Shown here: one piece after another, positions 8,791 through 16,818 of the stretch
Numbering within the stretch: position 1 is the stretch's first letter
How the letters are laid out: each line of letters begins with the position of its first letter
NCBI GenBank assembly: GCA_001689415.1
Contig: LUJM01000020.1
Location: forward strand, 1 to 20,730
Source of the DNA: Bacteroidales bacterium M2
Lineage (GTDB): Bacteria > Bacteroidota > Bacteroidia > Bacteroidales > Muribaculaceae
Direction: 5' to 3'
Length of the DNA: 20,730 bases
Program-made: the position numbers and the translations under genes
The notes under the pieces: model-generated
What the model saw: the letters and a program-made list of their open reading frames with translations, nothing else
Databases searched by the model: none
Told to the model about the DNA's origin: nothing

Positions 8791-9858
8791 ATGGATAACA
8801 TCGGAATATTTGTCAAGACTCTATCCAGTGGTGGGGCAGAGAAACAAGCCACTTTACTTGCCAAGGTCTTGACAAGTAATCATACAGTCCATATGATATT
8901 ATGGTCTGATGTCAATTGTGAAGATAAATATACCAAAATTCTCGAACAATCTAATGTAAAGATACACAAGCTTAAAGGTTCTTTTTATGAAAAGTTCTCT
9001 AAACTTAGGCATTTACTCTCGACTGCTAATATAAGCATATTGTTTTCGTATCTTACTTTTGCAAATGCTGTAGGCGCTCTAAGTGCTTTAAGGTTAAGGA
9101 CAAAGGTGGTGCCGGGTCTTAGATCTTCGAAACTGTCCTTTCCTAAGTTGTTGAGCGATATGGCTGTTTGTAATTTTTTGACTCCGGTTACTGTTGCAAA
9201 CTCCTATTGTGGAAAGCGTGAGTTTGTTCGCCGGGGCTTTTCTGAATCTCATATAGAGGTTATTCCAAACATGTTAGACTCCATACCGACGTTTAAACCT
9301 CGTCAAGTCTCTGCCGATGGTAATGTTAATGTGATTTCTGTAGGAAGATTTGTCGAAGCTAAGGATTATCCGACTGCTATACGGGCAGTTGCCGAGGCTC
9401 GTAAGTCTGTACCTAATCTTCGGTATAAGATAGTAGGATATGGAGAATTAGAGCAAAATATAAGAACATGGGTTAAGGAATATGGTATAGATGATATAAC
9501 CGATATATTCATTAATCCACCCCATATAGATAAATTATTATCACAGAGTGATATATTTTTGATGTCGTCTGTCTTCGAAGGTACAAGTAATGCTCTTTTA
9601 GAGGCTATTGGATATGGTGTGCCTACTATAGTTACCGATGTTGGCGATAATGCATATATCATTTCTTCGTCAAATGATGGTATGGTTTTTATGCCTGGTG
9701 ATTATCTGGGTATGGCAGATGGTATTATTAAGTATGCTTCAGAACCCGAACTCCGTAACAGTACTGCAGAAAATGCTTACAAATGTCTGAAAAGTAATTT
9801 TTCGGAGTCTGTTTTTAAGGATGCTTATGAAAAACTAATACTGAGATTATCGGAATAA
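8791..9858 (+). CDS. Glycosyltransferase family 4 protein, AT-rich
   Basis: This 355-residue GT-B-fold glycosyltransferase has the acceptor-side loop SSGGAEKQA (12-20), a domain switch near NVISVGRFVEAKDYPTA (180-196), and the E-x7-E motif EGTSNALLE (Glu263 to Glu271) for the nucleotide-sugar phosphates. It resembles GT4 enzymes of capsule and O-antigen clusters. Codon use is markedly AT-rich (many TTA, ATA and AGA codons) compared with genes on either side, which suggests acquisition by transfer. Its stop TAA overlaps the ATG of the next gene by one base (TAATG), so the two are translationally coupled and probably add successive sugars to one glycan. No flippase or polymerase gene is present, so the wider pathway must lie elsewhere. 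Confidence 0.88.
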   Translation: MDNIGIFVKTLSSGGAEKQATLLAKVLTSNHTVHMILWSDVNCEDKYTKILEQSNVKIHKLKGSFYEKFSKLRHLLSTANISILFSYLTFANAVGALSALRLRTKVVPGLRSSKLSFPKLLSDMAVCNFLTPVTVANSYCGKREFVRRGFSESHIEVIPNMLDSIPTFKPRQVSADGNVNVISVGRFVEAKDYPTAIRAVAEARKSVPNLRYKIVGYGELEQNIRTWVKEYGIDDITDIFINPPHIDKLLSQSDIFLMSSVFEGTSNALLEAIGYGVPTIVTDVGDNAYIISSSNDGMVFMPGDYLGMADGIIKYASEPELRNSTAENAYKCLKSNFSESVFKDAYEKLILRLSE

Positions 9859-10946
9859 TGAAAATCGTTGTTATTGGTACTCGTGGTTTTCCTGGAATTC
9901 AGGGTGGGGTGGAGACGCACTGCCAGGAACTTTATACTCGTTTGGTTTCCAAGGGGTATGACGTTACTGTGTTTAGGCGTAAACCTTATATTAACTATGA
10001 CAATAAAAGTAATACATATAAAGGTGTAAATTTTGTAGACATAGCTGCCCCTCATAACAAGTATTTTGAAGCTATAGTACATACGCTATATGCTTTGTTT
10101 CGTTCTCGTAAACTAAAGCCGGATATTCTACATATTCATAATATAGGACCTGCAATCGTAGCGCCATTAGCTCGGTTGATGGGTATGAAGGTGGTTTTGA
10201 CTATACACAGTTTTAATTATACACATTCTAAATGGGGTAGATTTGCTAAATTTATGCTTAAGTTAGGCGAACGATTGGGCGTTACTTTTTCTAATTGTTC
10301 GATAGCGATTTCTGATGTTAATTATAAGAGTCTGAATCAGAGATATCCTAATATTAAGTGTAATCTTATATATAATGGCGTTTCTATTCTCGGTTATACG
10401 GATAGTCGTGATAGACTGGCAAAATGGGGTGTAGGTGGGCGACCTTATATAGTTGCTGTAGGAAGACTTACACCCGAAAAAGGTTTTCACGATTTGGTAA
10501 AAGCTTATGTTGACTCTAAGCTTATAGCTACCTGTGACTTGGTCATTGCCGGAAGTGCTGATAATGAAGATGATTATTCAAGATCGTTGGTGAAAACAGC
10601 TGCCGAAAATGGTGTGAAGCTTACCGGTTTTATTAATGGCGAGGATTTGCGTCAGCTTATGTCTCATGCTTCTTTATTTGCAATTACTTCATATAATGAA
10701 GGTCTGCCGTTATCTTTACTTGAAGCAATGGCATATGGTCTCGATGTTGTAGCAAGTAATATTGAGCCTTGTAAAATTTCATGCTTGAATGAAGATGATT
10801 TTTACCCGGTGGGCGACACTGATGCTCTTGCTAAGAAACTTTCCGAAAAGATTTATGCCGCTAACAGGCGCAGAGAATACGACCTCACTCCATACGACTG
10901 GGATAATATTGCATGCCGGACCGTAGAGGTATACAAATCATTGTAG
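9858..10946 (+). CDS. Glycosyltransferase family 4 protein (DUF1972/rhamnosyltransferase-like), AT-rich
   Basis: This 362-residue protein starts with the motif GTRGFPGIQGGVETHCQEL (7-25), typical of the GT4 subgroup with an N-terminal DUF1972-like domain, often annotated as rhamnosyl- or galactosyltransferases. The C-terminal half begins near YIVAVGRLTPEKGFHDL (197-213), with the E-x7-E motif EGLPLSLLE (Glu281 to Glu289). It is coupled to the preceding glycosyltransferase by a one-base stop-start overlap and shares its AT-rich codon use, except for the last 30 or so codons, which are closer to the chromosomal norm. The yifB gene follows after 21 bases without a visible promoter or terminator. 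The sugar specificity suggested by the family name is not shown by the sequence. Confidence 0.88.
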   Translation: MKIVVIGTRGFPGIQGGVETHCQELYTRLVSKGYDVTVFRRKPYINYDNKSNTYKGVNFVDIAAPHNKYFEAIVHTLYALFRSRKLKPDILHIHNIGPAIVAPLARLMGMKVVLTIHSFNYTHSKWGRFAKFMLKLGERLGVTFSNCSIAISDVNYKSLNQRYPNIKCNLIYNGVSILGYTDSRDRLAKWGVGGRPYIVAVGRLTPEKGFHDLVKAYVDSKLIATCDLVIAGSADNEDDYSRSLVKTAAENGVKLTGFINGEDLRQLMSHASLFAITSYNEGLPLSLLEAMAYGLDVVASNIEPCKISCLNEDDFYPVGDTDALAKKLSEKIYAANRRREYDLTPYDWDNIACRTVEVYKSL

Positions 10947-10967
10947 AAATTATACACATTATCGCCG

Positions 10968-12530
10968 ATGCTTGTCAAGACTTATGCCGCTGCCGTACAG
11001 GGTATTGATGCCAGGGTTATAACTATTGAGACCGCTGTTTCAAAGGGTATGCAGTATTGCATCGTGGGGCTCCCCGACACTGCTGTCAAAGAGAGTCACG
11101 AGCGTGTACGTGCTGCCCTTACCCATTCCGGCTACAAGATGCCTCGCACTGCGGCTGTCATCAACATGGCGCCGGCTGATATTCGCAAAGAAGGCGCTGC
11201 CTACGACCTGCCGATTGCAATTTCGCTCCTTGTTGGTACCGAGATGATTAAGGCCGAACAACTGCATCGCTACATGATTATGGGCGAACTGTCGCTCGAC
11301 GGTTCAGTGCAGCCTATCCGTGGTGCATTGCCAATGGCTATCGAGGCGAGGGCTCGTGGTTTTAAAGGCATGATTCTGCCTGCTGCAAACGCCACCGAGG
11401 CGGCCGTGGTAAATAATCTCGAAGTATACGGTGTGGATAATCTGCGTCAGGTTGCCGATTTTTTGAGCGGCAACACCGTTCTCGAGCCTACGGTCGTTGA
11501 TACACGTGCCGAATTTGCTCGCGAATCGGGGCACTACGATATCGATTTCAGCGATGTAAAAGGGCAGGAGAGTGTCAAGAGAGCATTCGAAGTGGCTTGT
11601 GCCGGAGGGCATAATATACTCCTTATTGGCCCGCCCGGTTCTGGCAAATCTATGATGGCCAAGCGCTTGCCATCTATCATGCCGCCACTGACCCTCGGCG
11701 AGGCGCTCGAAACAACAAAAATACACTCTGTGGCAGGCAAGCTCCGTCGTGGCTCTCGACTGATGTCTATGCGACCATTCCGTGCTCCTCACCATACCAT
11801 ATCGCCGGTTGCCATGGTCGGTGGTGGTTCTAACCCCATGCCGGGAGAGATTTCCCTGGCTCATAACGGCATACTGTTCCTCGACGAATTTCCCGAGTTT
11901 CCACGCACTGTCCTCGAGGTACTGCGACAGCCCCTCGAAGACCGTCATATCAGCGTGTCGCGAGCACGCTACCAGCTCGACTATCCGGCTTCATTTATGC
12001 TTGTAGCGTCGATGAACCCCTGTCCATGTGGCTATTATACACATCCCACCAAGCAGTGCACATGTATGCCCGGCGCTGTTTCCAAGTATCTTGGACGCAT
12101 TTCAGGCCCATTGCTCGACCGTATCGACATACAGTGCGAGATAATGCCTGTGCCATTCGACGAGCTTCATACCAAGGCGCAAGGGGAGAGTAGTGCCGAC
12201 ATTCGAGCACGAGTGATTGCTGCACGCAAAATACAGGCAGAGCGCTTTGCCTCAGAGCCTTCGGTGCACTGCAATGCCCAGATGACTCCCCGCCTCATGC
12301 AGCAGTACTGCGCACTTAGCGACGAAAGCACCGCCATACTCAAGCGTGTAATGACAAAATACGACATGTCGGCCCGCGCCTACGACCGCATCCTCAAAGT
12401 AGCCCGCACCATAGCCGACCTCGCCTCCAGCCCCGACATCCAGCCCGTCCACATCAGCGAAGCCGTCGGCTACCGCAACCTCGACCGCAGCAGCTGGGGC
12501 GCAAGCACCGACACCCCGACACCCTTCTGA
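10968..12530 (+). CDS. YifB/ComM-family Mg-chelatase-like AAA+ ATPase
   Basis: This 520-residue protein has the full family architecture: an N-terminal ChlI/Lon-protease-like S5 fold (about 20-145), a linker, an AAA+ domain with Walker A GPPGSGKS (221-228) and Walker B GILFLDEF (301-308), a cysteine cluster NPCPCGYYTHPTKQCTC (Cys352, 354, 364, 366; metal-site-like), an arginine-finger-type GPLLDRID near 380, and a C-terminal Mg-chelatase domain. The characterised relative ComM is a helicase that drives branch migration during natural transformation. In organisms without known competence the role is uncertain, but DNA recombination is the likely field. The last 55 codons are almost all C-ending, unlike the rest of the gene. 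A hairpin that could end its transcript lies about 47 bases downstream. Confidence 0.93.
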   Translation: MLVKTYAAAVQGIDARVITIETAVSKGMQYCIVGLPDTAVKESHERVRAALTHSGYKMPRTAAVINMAPADIRKEGAAYDLPIAISLLVGTEMIKAEQLHRYMIMGELSLDGSVQPIRGALPMAIEARARGFKGMILPAANATEAAVVNNLEVYGVDNLRQVADFLSGNTVLEPTVVDTRAEFARESGHYDIDFSDVKGQESVKRAFEVACAGGHNILLIGPPGSGKSMMAKRLPSIMPPLTLGEALETTKIHSVAGKLRRGSRLMSMRPFRAPHHTISPVAMVGGGSNPMPGEISLAHNGILFLDEFPEFPRTVLEVLRQPLEDRHISVSRARYQLDYPASFMLVASMNPCPCGYYTHPTKQCTCMPGAVSKYLGRISGPLLDRIDIQCEIMPVPFDELHTKAQGESSADIRARVIAARKIQAERFASEPSVHCNAQMTPRLMQQYCALSDESTAILKRVMTKYDMSARAYDRILKVARTIADLASSPDIQPVHISEAVGYRNLDRSSWGASTDTPTPF

Positions 12531-12536
12531 TCAATA

Positions 12537-12552
12537 CGCTTGCAAGCAAGCG
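12537..12552. repeat. Perfect palindrome between yifB and the transposase gene
   Basis: The arms CGCTTGC and GCAAGCG flank a central AA. It starts seven bases after the yifB stop codon and contains the hexamer GCTTGC, which recurs in the hairpin at 12577-12594. It could be a folded site recognised by the adjacent REP-type transposase, or the first part of the yifB 3' end. The symmetry is seen directly; the role is inferred. Confidence 0.6.
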
Positions 12553-12558
12553 GACTAA

Positions 12559-12570
12559 AACAAATTTGTT
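12559..12570. repeat. Twelve-base perfect palindrome
   Basis: AACAAATTTGTT reads the same on both strands and lies between the two GCTTGC-bearing hairpins. Its centre CAAATTTG is one base from a Bacteroidota -7 box, so it could act in transcription of the transposase gene or as a protein site. AT-rich palindromes of this size do arise by chance. Confidence 0.4.
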
Positions 12571-12576
12571 CAAGTG

Positions 12577-12596
12577 AAAACAGCTTGCTGTTTTTT
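12577..12596 (+). terminator. Hairpin with T run, probable weak terminator of yifB
   Basis: The stem AAAACAG / CTGTTTT with loop CTTG is followed directly by further T residues (T12591-T12596 in all). The GC content of the stem is low, so it would be a weak intrinsic terminator. It carries the same GCTTGC core as the palindrome at 12537-12552, so a role as transposase-recognised hairpin is an alternative. Confidence 0.5.
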
Positions 12597-12624
12597 CTAC
12601 TTCTTCTGACTTTCCCCGTTCATT

Positions 12625-13500
12625 ATGGCCCGCGCTTTTTTTCACGACTATACCTCCCGCTGCATATATCATATTACTATGACCAAAGCCCCCGGCGTGC
12701 CTTCTTTCGGACACTTGACCGGCGCCTTGCCTGATGTGCATATAGAGCTCTCTCCTTTGGGCAAAATTATAGCTGCCAATATAAATAATATACCCTCACT
12801 CAATCCTTCTATAAGAGTGTTAAAGTATATAGTGATGCCCGATCACATACATATGCTTTTATTCGTCACCTACTCTCTTGAGCGCCCTTTAGGCAGATAT
12901 ATGGGTATGTTCAAGGTAAAGACAGGTCAACAATTCCGCGAAAGATACCACCTCGACAAGCCTGTATTTAAGGAGGATTTCTACGATTGCATTCTTCATC
13001 GTAGACGCTCACTCGACGCAATCTTTAAATATATCAGTGACAACCCGCGGAGACTGGCGGTGCGGCGCGAGCGTCATGAATACTTCAGGCGTATAAATGA
13101 ACTGAAAATAGGAGAAAAGACTTATCAAGCCTACGGAAATTTCCAGTTACTCGATTGTCCATTCAAAGAGCAAGTGGTGGTTCATAGAGCTGACTCAGCT
13201 GAGGAAAGAGATAGAAAGCTACAGGAATGGCTTTACACAGCCTCTAACGGCGGTGTACTCGTATCTCCCTTTATCTCTAAAGCCGAAAGGGAAGTCCGTA
13301 ACGAGGCCGAAAAAGGTGGCGGTCGTTTTATACTTATAGTAAACGAACCGTTTGAAAAACGCTATAAACCTACCGGTCACGACTTTGAGCTATGCGAATC
13401 AGGAAGACTCCTAATTATCTCAGCCAATCTTCCGGGAGAAATCTCACGTCAATCATGTCTTACAATGAACACCCTTGCAGAAACAATTGCCAAGGGGTAA
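12625..13500 (+). CDS. REP-associated-type Y1 (HUH) transposase with C-terminal DprA/SLOG-like domain
   Basis: Residues 1-150 of this 291-residue protein form a Y1/HUH single-strand nuclease of the IS200/REP-associated tyrosine transposase group. The metal-binding HUH motif is MPDHIHMLL (His74 and His76) and the likely nucleophile is Tyr136 in FKYISDNPRR; a C-terminal basic stretch RRLAVRRER follows. Residues about 170-290 are additional. They open with YGNFQLLDCP and then show GGVLVSPFIS (209-218), an alternating helix-strand pattern RFILIVNEPF (234-243), a Tyr-Lys-Pro loop, and ESGRLLIIS. This order resembles the Rossmann core of DprA/SLOG DNA-binding proteins (inference from pattern only). 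The protein probably nicks and joins single-stranded DNA at hairpins. It sits 94 bases after yifB and converges on pdxB with only ten bases between. No IS ends were recognised, so it may be a domesticated gene. Confidence 0.8.
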   Translation: MARAFFHDYTSRCIYHITMTKAPGVPSFGHLTGALPDVHIELSPLGKIIAANINNIPSLNPSIRVLKYIVMPDHIHMLLFVTYSLERPLGRYMGMFKVKTGQQFRERYHLDKPVFKEDFYDCILHRRRSLDAIFKYISDNPRRLAVRRERHEYFRRINELKIGEKTYQAYGNFQLLDCPFKEQVVVHRADSAEERDRKLQEWLYTASNGGVLVSPFISKAEREVRNEAEKGGGRFILIVNEPFEKRYKPTGHDFELCESGRLLIISANLPGEISRQSCLTMNTLAETIAKG

Positions 13501-13510
13501 TATTTATAAC

Positions 13511-14542
13511 TCAATGCGTTGTGCCTTCGGGGGCTTCGTGGCGCAGGGGGTAGCTGTTGCGTATGCTTTCGAAATCTTCGGGGTGCTTTTTTAGTGCCGT
13601 GACCTCGGGCATGGGGTCGTAGCTGTCGAGTATTCCCTTGATATTCACCGACTGGGCCGGTGCGGGCGGCAGGGGCATGTCTACTGTCACTCGCGGCGTC
13701 ATAAAGAAGGTCGTAATGGCATCGAGAGCTATCTGCGATGCTCGCACCTTGCCCTCTTGCGAATATCCGGCAATGTGCGGAGTGGCAACATCGGCCATAG
13801 CCAACAGTTCGCGGTCGATGTCAGGCTCATTTTCCCAGCAATCTATTATCATGCCGCCGACCTTACCGGCCTTGCGTGCCTCGATAAGGGCAGGGGTATC
13901 TACGATTTCACCTCGTGCGCTGTTGATGATTATCGGCGAACGGCGCAGCTTGGCAAAGAACGCCTCATCAGCCATATGATAGGTGGCATGCTCGCCTTCG
14001 CGGGTGAGGGGAGTGTGGAAGGTAATAATGTCGGCTTTGCGGGCAATAGTATCTAAATCAACCCATTGGTCACCGCCTTCTGCTTCCTGGCGCAGGGGGT
14101 CGCAAACGAGCACATTCATATCAAGAGCCTTTGCCCAACGCTCTACTATACTACCAACATGACCCACGCCGACTATTCCCAAAGTATACGACCGCAACGG
14201 GCGGTTGATTACCTGCATGATAGTGGCAAATACATATTGAGCAACTGCCGGGGCGTTGCAACCGGGTGCATTGATTACAGTAATCGACCGCGATTTGCAG
14301 TAATCTAAATCGATATGATCCATGCCGATAGTGGCAGTGGCAATCATCTTGACTTCCGACTTTTTCAGCAGCTCTTCGTTGCACTTGGTACGTGTGCGGA
14401 TGATCATGCCGTCGGTCTCACGCACAGCCTTGGGGGTGATTTCCTCCGGAGCAAGGTAGCGTACGGTAGCGTAGTCGTCGAGTAGACCGGCGACATAGGG
14501 GATATTGCGCTCGATTATGAGCCTTATATTACTGTTTGGCAT
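13511..14542 (-). CDS. pdxB: 4-phosphoerythronate dehydrogenase
   Basis: This 343-residue enzyme oxidises 4-phosphoerythronate in the DXP-independent branch of vitamin B6 (pyridoxal phosphate) synthesis. The N-terminal catalytic part carries the PdxB signature TATIGMDHID (69-78) and NAPGCNAPAVAQYV (91-104). The NAD-binding Rossmann motif is GIVGVGHVG (122-130). The catalytic residues of D-2-hydroxyacid dehydrogenases are in place: Arg210 in NSARGEIVD, Glu237 in CWENEP, and His256 in TPHIAGYSQEGK. The Cys-Asn-Ala stretch and the YSQEGK ending separate it from serA-type enzymes. A short C-terminal region matches the PdxB dimerisation part. Its ATG lies inside the end of the upstream membrane-protein gene (19-base overlap), so it is translationally coupled and last in the operon. 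Confidence 0.92.
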   Translation of the reverse strand: MPNSNIRLIIERNIPYVAGLLDDYATVRYLAPEEITPKAVRETDGMIIRTRTKCNEELLKKSEVKMIATATIGMDHIDLDYCKSRSITVINAPGCNAPAVAQYVFATIMQVINRPLRSYTLGIVGVGHVGSIVERWAKALDMNVLVCDPLRQEAEGGDQWVDLDTIARKADIITFHTPLTREGEHATYHMADEAFFAKLRRSPIIINSARGEIVDTPALIEARKAGKVGGMIIDCWENEPDIDRELLAMADVATPHIAGYSQEGKVRASQIALDAITTFFMTPRVTVDMPLPPAPAQSVNIKGILDSYDPMPEVTALKKHPEDFESIRNSYPLRHEAPEGTTH

Positions 14543-15507
14543 ACGAAGAGTGCCGCATATACGGCTATGGTTGATAGTATTAGTATGTATGATTTATCCG
14601 CCCTGTGTGTCGAGAAATAGTGTGTCACCTCCATGGCGGCGCAATAGTTGAGCATCGGTATGTAGCTTACTATATTGCGGTAGTCGAGGCACAAGCCTAA
14701 GAATGTCGTAAGCATCACTACCGTAAAACAGCCGTTTACGGCGCGGGCGCGGGCATTATAGGCTATTGTCTTAAGAACGGTGAGTATGTAGCTCAGAAGC
14801 GTTAAAAACACCGTTACTCCTATCGTTATGGCAAGCAACAGAGTTTCGTCCAGGTCGATTTCTGAGAAGATGCTGGTAAAGCGAGGCCACTGCAGGCTGT
14901 CGATATCTATGATGCCGAAGCCGATGATGATAATCCAAGGTGTGGCGATGCCCATTAGAGCCGCAAGTATGGTACGGCGGTGGAATATACCCATCTGCCC
15001 GCATCCTATCAGGAATGGCAGCAGGTACAGGGCATAGCAATACTGCGTGGTCGTAAAAGCCGAGAGCAAAAGTGCGATGAGGTACACCGGACGTGTTGCT
15101 TCAGGCTGGCGGTAGCAGCTGAATAGCAGCAACATACATACCGGTACTACAACGGCAAGCATATTGCCGGTGCAGAATTGTGTCATCAGGTCGGGGGTGG
15201 CAAGCTGCATCATGGCAAAGAATGCTATAAACAGCGAGGTCATCGACCTGAAGACATTGAATATCTTGTTGAGCAACAGCATCACCACTACGGTGATGCC
15301 GTTGGCAAGAAGAGCAAGAACAAAACTAAGCGCAGGGCTGTGGGCAAACCACTCGTTGGCCGAAGGTAGCCCAAGCCCGGTATCGCCCGTCAATGCCACT
15401 GTATGGCCGCTAAAGAAGTATACTGCGGCCATTGTAGCGGCCAGGAAGGCTACTACAAGGCCAAAGCCACGTGAATGGCATATACGGGTGATTATCGAAT
15501 TGTTCAT
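14524..15507 (-). CDS. Polytopic membrane protein of unknown function
   Basis: This 327-residue protein consists almost wholly of hydrophobic segments: about 15-39, 55-79, 86-104, 113-131, 140-170, 179-201, 222-246, 259-292 and 306-327, so eight or nine membrane spans. Loops are short, and no catalytic or transporter motif was found. The general shape recalls a group of Bacteroidota membrane proteins without known function (DUF6427-like), but this is an impression, not a match. It lies 30 bases after purD and overlaps the start of pdxB, so it is part of the same operon. That position gives no firm clue, since the flanking genes serve different pathways. The start ATG gives a short polar N-terminus before the first span. 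Confidence 0.72.
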   Translation of the reverse strand: MNNSIITRICHSRGFGLVVAFLAATMAAVYFFSGHTVALTGDTGLGLPSANEWFAHSPALSFVLALLANGITVVVMLLLNKIFNVFRSMTSLFIAFFAMMQLATPDLMTQFCTGNMLAVVVPVCMLLLFSCYRQPEATRPVYLIALLLSAFTTTQYCYALYLLPFLIGCGQMGIFHRRTILAALMGIATPWIIIIGFGIIDIDSLQWPRFTSIFSEIDLDETLLLAITIGVTVFLTLLSYILTVLKTIAYNARARAVNGCFTVVMLTTFLGLCLDYRNIVSYIPMLNYCAAMEVTHYFSTHRADKSYILILSTIAVYAALFVCQTVI

Positions 15508-15537
15508 TGCAATCGGAATACTTGGCTGTGATAGCTC

Positions 15538-16818
15538 TTACACGAGGTCCTTGCCGATGTCGCGGCGGTTGTATTTGCCCTCGAAGCAGATCTTGTCGAG
15601 CATTGCATATGATGATGATGCGGCTGAGGGGATGTCCTCGCCGAATGCTACTGTAGCCAATACTCGGCCGCCGGCGGTAACTACGCGACCTTCGGCGTCA
15701 CATGCTGTGCCTGCGTGAAATACTATGCCGTCAACAGTGTCGAGGCCTTCGATAAGCTTACCTTTGGCATAAGAGCCGGGATAGCCGCCCGATACAGCCA
15801 TTACGGCAACTGCTGTGCGCGGGTCGTGCTCGATTTCGATGTCGCCAAGATTGCCATTTGCTACTGCTACAAGGGCAGGGAGCAGGTCGCTGGCTATGCG
15901 AGGCATCACAACCTCGGTCTCGGGGTCGCCCATGCGTACGTTGTACTCGATTACCATTGGCTCGTTGTCTACATTGATAAGGCCAAGGAAGATAAAGCCG
16001 CGGTAGTCGATACCCTCGGCACGGAGGCCGTCGACAGTGGGGCGCACGATGCGCTCCTCCACCTTGGCCATAAATGCGTCATCGGCAAAGGGTACGGGCG
16101 ATACCGAACCCATGCCGCCGGTATTGAGGCCTGTGTCGCCCTCGCCTACACGTTTGTAGTCCTTCGCTACCGGCAGTATGCGGTATGCGCCGGTTCCGTC
16201 GGTAAGCACGAATACAGAGCATTCTATGCCCTTGAGGAATTCCTCGATTACAACCTTTGCCGAAGCTGCGCCAAACTGGCCGTCGAGCATCTCGTCGAGC
16301 GAACGGATAGCTTCGTCAAGGTCATTGATGATAAGTACGCCCTTGCCTGCTGCCAGGCCGTCGGCTTTGAGCACATAGGGGGCTTTGAGGCTGCGAAGGA
16401 AGTCGCGGGCCTCGTCGATATTGGCCTTGGTGGCGGTGAGGTGGCGGGCTGTGGGGATATTGTGACGACCCATGAAATCTTTGGCAAAGTCTTTCGAGCC
16501 TTCAAGCGCTGCGCCGTCTGCGCCGGGGCCTACCATTGGTACACCGGGGCATGATACGGCGAGGGCTTCGCGAAGACCGCATACCAGCGGGTCTTCGTTA
16601 CCGGCTATTACAAGGTCGATGGCATTGTCTTTTACTGCCTTGGCCACTGCATCGAAGTCGGTGGGCTTGAGCGATATATTGGTTCCGCAGGCGCTTGTGC
16701 CGGCATTGCCGGGGGCGATATAGAGTTTGCCAAGCAGGGGGCTTTGGCTCAGTTTCCATGCTATTGCGGCTTCGCGGCCTCCGCTGCCGAGAAGGAGTAC
16801 GTTGAGTTTTTCGGACAT
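15538..16818 (-). CDS. purD: Phosphoribosylamine--glycine ligase (GAR synthetase)
   Basis: This 426-residue ATP-grasp enzyme joins 5-phosphoribosylamine and glycine in step two of de novo purine synthesis. The N-terminal Rossmann-like part begins LLLGSGGREAAIAW (8-21). The ATP-grasp core has VLKADGLAAGKGV (149-161), TGGMGSVSPVPF (233-244), YRGFIFLGLI (272-281) and EYNVRMGDPETE (291-302). The C-terminal part ends FEGKYNRRDIG. Length equals that of E. coli PurD. One oddity is that the near-invariant GGREHA motif reads GGREAA here. The ATG shares one base with the stop of the upstream methyltransferase gene (TAATG), which implies coupled translation. No purine riboswitch or separate promoter was seen. 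Confidence 0.95.
   Translation of the reverse strand: MSEKLNVLLLGSGGREAAIAWKLSQSPLLGKLYIAPGNAGTSACGTNISLKPTDFDAVAKAVKDNAIDLVIAGNEDPLVCGLREALAVSCPGVPMVGPGADGAALEGSKDFAKDFMGRHNIPTARHLTATKANIDEARDFLRSLKAPYVLKADGLAAGKGVLIINDLDEAIRSLDEMLDGQFGAASAKVVIEEFLKGIECSVFVLTDGTGAYRILPVAKDYKRVGEGDTGLNTGGMGSVSPVPFADDAFMAKVEERIVRPTVDGLRAEGIDYRGFIFLGLINVDNEPMVIEYNVRMGDPETEVVMPRIASDLLPALVAVANGNLGDIEIEHDPRTAVAVMAVSGGYPGSYAKGKLIEGLDTVDGIVFHAGTACDAEGRVVTAGGRVLATVAFGEDIPSAASSSYAMLDKICFEGKYNRRDIGKDLV

Noticed and set aside
8791..10946. Full capsule or O-antigen cluster
   Set aside because: Only glycosyltransferases are present; no flippase, polymerase, sugar-nucleotide synthesis or export gene is in the window.
13501..13540. 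Possible terminator or transposon end between the transposase gene and pdxB
   Set aside because: Only ten bases separate the two stop codons. The short GCC/GGC pairing at about 13522-13533 lies inside pdxB and has no T run.
15715..16554. A 279-codon plus-strand open frame opposite purD
   Set aside because: It is an antisense shadow of a complete ATP-grasp enzyme gene with no protein-like motif.
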